Source: Bacteroidota bacterium
Lineage (GTDB): Bacteria > Bacteroidota > Bacteroidia > Bacteroidales > Dysgonomonadaceae
Assembly (NCBI GenBank): GCA_023424395.1
Contig: JAFADY010000003.1
Location: 61,619-125,618 of the forward strand
Length of the DNA: 64,000 bases
Direction of reading: 5' to 3'
Within the stretch, counting starts at the first letter, position 1. Every line of letters begins with the position of its first letter. Shown here piece by piece: positions 61,607-64,000 of this stretch. A program made the translations under genes and the position numbers. The notes beneath the pieces are model-generated. The model was not told the DNA's origin and did not search any database. It worked only from the letters and a program-made list of their open reading frames with translations.

Positions 61607-63286
61607 TTATCCTCTCGTAATTTCTTCTTTTTCTTTATCCCAATACATGGTTCTTCCTTCCAAATATGCGCGGGTACCCATGTGAGCCGAAATGGCTTCT
61701 TCAAAGCCTTCGTCAATACCACACGAAGGTTCTTCATTATTTCTGATGCAATTCAACCATTCTTTCATATGCAGAAAAGTAGTATCAAATCTTTTGCCGC
61801 CAATATAAGAATAAAGCAATCCTCTTTGGGCAAAATAAAGTTCCGTAGCGCTTGATATGGCATCCACGCTTCGTCCGGGCACGTATTGGTAAAACGGCTC
61901 TCCGGTTTTTATAATGCCTTTGTCTATTTTCTCCCGATACTGTTCCGATCGAGGATCAATGGTTATTGTCAGTGTACTGCCGACTTCCATGGTGGCATCG
62001 TGCCCCATGATCTTGCGTGAACGATTGAACTGATTGGCGAGCGTGGCAGAATATAGGAAAGTAGTTCCTCTGTCTTTATATTCAAATGCAGTTTGCAAAA
62101 CGTCGGGAACGGTTCGCCCGTCTTTAAAGAAATAGACTCCGCCCGATGAAGCGGCAGAATCCGGAATTCCTAACTTTAGAATCTGATTAAGGGCATCGTA
62201 CTCATGTGTCAGCAAATCGCCGCTTAATCCGGTACTGTAATCCCACCAACAACGCCATCGGAAAAATCTTTCTAAACTGAATTTTTCTCTTGAGTCGGGG
62301 CCAACGTATTTAGCAAGTCCTGCCGAAGTCATATAATCCAAGTATTCTTTTATCCTTTCCGGATCGCCATTGAATTGCTCCCAATCTATTGTATTTTGAT
62401 TGGCATCGGGATTGATAGGATAAACCCATGCACCATTCGGATCGTTGCGGTTTGTGCCTGTTTCAACAAGCGTTACCGGGCCTAGTAAACCCTTTTCTAT
62501 TATTTCTCTTGCTCTTTCGTAAGCTTCAATTTGCCTGTTTTGGTGACCGAGCTGAAAAACAACGTTGCTGTTTTTTACCGCCTCTCTCAAAGCGTAAGTT
62601 TCAGGAACTGTCCACGTCATCGGTTTTTCCAGATAAACGTGTTTTCCCGCTTTTACGGCATCCATGGCCATTGTTCCGTGCCAATGGTCGGGCGATACGA
62701 TTACAACTGCATCCACCTCGGGTGATGCCAGCAACTCTTTATAATTCAAGTATCTTTTAGGTTGCGTGCCGTATTTTCCGTTTAATCCTTCACGATTTAA
62801 ATTGGCGCCGGCTTTTATCCCTTCGTTTGCATGGTTGTCGAAAACATCGCAAACGGCAGTAATTTGAATGCGAAGATTTTCTTGTTCCAAGAAATCTTGA
62901 AATCTTGTATTGCGGGAATCGTTTTTGGCTTGCAATTTCAAATCTTCCAAATATTCGGGAGTTGCAAAGCCCATTGCTCTTAATAGTTGAATTCCCCTAA
63001 TACCCGTTCCGATAATACCGATCCTTAATATTATGTCATCTGCCGAAACCGGAGTCAGTGGTTTGATATCGGAGGCAAACCTGAACATCTCCGAAGCGCG
63101 GTTATTAACTATTTCGTTTTTCCGTTTTTTATAAACTCCATAAGCCATTGCCCCGAGTACAGGAACAGTAGCTATAGCCTTAAGCGCGTTGCGTCGTCCC
63201 TCTGAAACTTGTTTTTCTCGAGGTTCAACTTGCTTTTCCTTTGGAAACTTTTTCTCTTCGTTTATATGCCGGTTTTCGCTATCCAT
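61607..63286 (-). CDS. Gfo/Idh/MocA oxidoreductase, second member
   Basis: A 559-residue enzyme with a longer N-terminus: charged and Lys-rich (about 1-28), then GRRNALKAIATVPVLGAMAYG, a Tat-like or anchor segment. The cofactor loop is IGIIGTGIRGIQLLRAMG (about 87-104) and KHVYLEKPMTWTVPE holds the EKP motif; HQNRQIEAYERAREIIEKGLLG follows. It is unusually rich in insertions relative to the other gene. It may act on the same sugar but in a different order, or as a partner. Start codon not certain. 2 nt after the DoxX gene. Confidence 0.9.
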   Translation of the reverse strand: MDSENRHINEEKKFPKEKQVEPREKQVSEGRRNALKAIATVPVLGAMAYGVYKKRKNEIVNNRASEMFRFASDIKPLTPVSADDIILRIGIIGTGIRGIQLLRAMGFATPEYLEDLKLQAKNDSRNTRFQDFLEQENLRIQITAVCDVFDNHANEGIKAGANLNREGLNGKYGTQPKRYLNYKELLASPEVDAVVIVSPDHWHGTMAMDAVKAGKHVYLEKPMTWTVPETYALREAVKNSNVVFQLGHQNRQIEAYERAREIIEKGLLGPVTLVETGTNRNDPNGAWVYPINPDANQNTIDWEQFNGDPERIKEYLDYMTSAGLAKYVGPDSREKFSLERFFRWRCWWDYSTGLSGDLLTHEYDALNQILKLGIPDSAASSGGVYFFKDGRTVPDVLQTAFEYKDRGTTFLYSATLANQFNRSRKIMGHDATMEVGSTLTITIDPRSEQYREKIDKGIIKTGEPFYQYVPGRSVDAISSATELYFAQRGLLYSYIGGKRFDTTFLHMKEWLNCIRNNEEPSCGIDEGFEEAISAHMGTRAYLEGRTMYWDKEKEEITRG

Positions 63287-63288
63287 TT

Positions 63289-63783
63289 TTATCTTATGCT
63301 CTTATTTTTAAAAATCAATCTGTCTAATCCTATTATTCTCGAAGTAGGGAAAAGCATCAAAACAACAACAGCTCCCAACATGATAAGATTCTTGTCTACC
63401 CACAAATAAGAACCTTCGGGAGGAAGCACATACTTTACGGTAGCAAGGGGCGGATGAGACAAATAATACATAATGAGGAACGCAATGGCTACAATATAAC
63501 CAATTTTGGTAAACAAACCCAAAATAAGAAGTAGGCCTACTAATATCAATCCCCAAATATTCATAAAATTAGCTATGGATAAAAGTGTGGGATTTTCGGC
63601 CAACATTTGAAACAGCGGGGCAAAAAACCCTTTGGAGTCCATTAAATAGTTATACGCTGTCCAATTGGGTGTTAAGGCTTTAGATAAGCCTTCGTATAGA
63701 AAATACCACCCGATTATAACACGTAAAACTACCAACCAAATTGTTTGTGTCTTTGAGTAATTAGAAACTCTATAACTCCTCAT
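63289..63783 (-). CDS. DoxX-family membrane protein
   Basis: A 164-residue membrane protein of four helices: IWLVVLRVIIGWYFLYEGLSK is the DoxX opening motif, LLSIANFMNIWGLILVGLLLILGLFTKIG follows, and a C-terminal VVLMLFPTSRIIGLDR. Such proteins often accompany Gfo/Idh/MocA enzymes in Bacteroidetes and may pass electrons to the quinone pool (inference). Start 63783 (MRSYRVSNYSKTQTIW) is preferred over 63885, which overlaps the IS30 gene end. First gene of the operon. Confidence 0.88.
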   Translation of the reverse strand: MRSYRVSNYSKTQTIWLVVLRVIIGWYFLYEGLSKALTPNWTAYNYLMDSKGFFAPLFQMLAENPTLLSIANFMNIWGLILVGLLLILGLFTKIGYIVAIAFLIMYYLSHPPLATVKYVLPPEGSYLWVDKNLIMLGAVVVLMLFPTSRIIGLDRLIFKNKSIR

Positions 63784-63881
63784 GTATAACTTTTTAATGA
63801 AATATTGGATAAGAACGCGTAAAATTAGCAAAAATTGTCGCAAAAAAGAAACAAATATCATATTATTAAATGCATGTGAAT

Positions 63882-64000
63882 TCAACTCGCAAATGCAACT
63901 TTAGCGTTTACAAATTTATAAAAAACTTCAACGGGTTTCTTAAACCCAAGATTTTTTCTCGGCCTTCTGTTTAATTTATACTGTATCTGTTTGATATTCT
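63882..64000 (-). mobile_element. IS30-family insertion sequence, 3' end of transposase (window-truncated)
   Basis: The reverse complement of the last 119 nt encodes NIKQIQYKLNRRPRKNLGFK, KKPVEVFYKFVN and ends AFAS before TGA (63882-63884). RPRKNLGFxxPxEVF is the C-terminal signature of IS30 transposases. The rest of the element lies outside the window. It inserts about 100 nt upstream of the DoxX start, so it could affect that operon. The element's left end is probably near 63875. Confidence 0.88.

Overview
This is a chromosomal window from a member of the Bacteroidetes, most likely order Bacteroidales and near the Dysgonomonadaceae/Porphyromonadaceae. The evidence is paired SusC/SusD outer-membrane genes, a type IX secretion C-terminal sorting domain, a family S46 dipeptidyl-peptidase, many lipoproteins with a Cys right after a short signal, an Rnf-type RnfC/RnfD pair, and promoters of the Bacteroidetes form (TTTG, about 19-20 nt, TAnnTTTG) in front of several RNA genes. 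The family-level placement is inference. Base composition is moderately AT-rich and no rRNA operon or CRISPR array is visible.

Layout. 1-400: three tRNA genes (Leu, Leu, Gly) on the minus strand. 0.4-7.8 kb: housekeeping genes (DPP7-type peptidase, flippase, glycyl-tRNA synthetase, FKBP lipoprotein, PBP4-type DacB). 7.9-9.3 kb: a MazEF-like toxin-antitoxin pair, a nonsense-disrupted IS200-type transposase and a cluster of small hairpins. 9.3-23.6 kb: a polysaccharide-utilisation locus on the minus strand with two tandem SusCD pairs, a GHL10-type glycosidase and a GH9-deacetylase fusion. It is cut into modules by intrinsic terminators and a MITE-like element. 23.6-24.4 kb: a gene-poor stretch with triloop hairpins and a candidate tiny transcription unit. 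24.4-31.2 kb: outer-membrane protein, M16 peptidase, an isolated rnfCD pair, an AlkD-like repair protein, a 2-hydroxyacid dehydrogenase and a lipoprotein. 31.3-39.5 kb: two tRNA-Asn genes, a pRiA4b ORF-3-like gene, miaA, a DJ-1/PfpI protein, fhs, uvrB, and a REP-associated transposase bracketed by two identical inverted 31-bp hairpins immediately upstream of uvrB.

39.6-46.4 kb: a GNAT/dgkA/Dna2-like nuclease-helicase operon, tRNA-Gln, an HD phosphohydrolase, a DUF454 membrane protein and a low-molecular-weight tyrosine phosphatase. 46.4-58.2 kb: a secreted-protein operon (BACON-FGE lipoprotein, a type IX-sorted protein, a 1768-residue C10 cysteine protease with leucine-rich repeats and a second HExxH metalloprotease-like site), divergent from a LytS/LytR-type two-component system with a beta-propeller sensor. 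58.2-63.8 kb: a sugar-oxidation operon (DoxX, two Gfo/Idh/MocA oxidoreductases, a 3-keto-disaccharide-hydrolase-like lipoprotein, a TIM-barrel isomerase lipoprotein). 63.9-64.0 kb: the 3' end of an IS30-family transposase.

The main themes are glycan capture and degradation (SusCD, GH9, GHL10, keto-sugar operon), peptide degradation (DPP7, M16, C10) and small mobile or palindromic elements lodged between genes, where they may affect expression. The least explained items are the tiny promoter-ORF-terminator unit near 24.1-24.3 kb, the double-protease giant near 46.8-52.1 kb, and the REP-framed RAYT in the uvrB leader.
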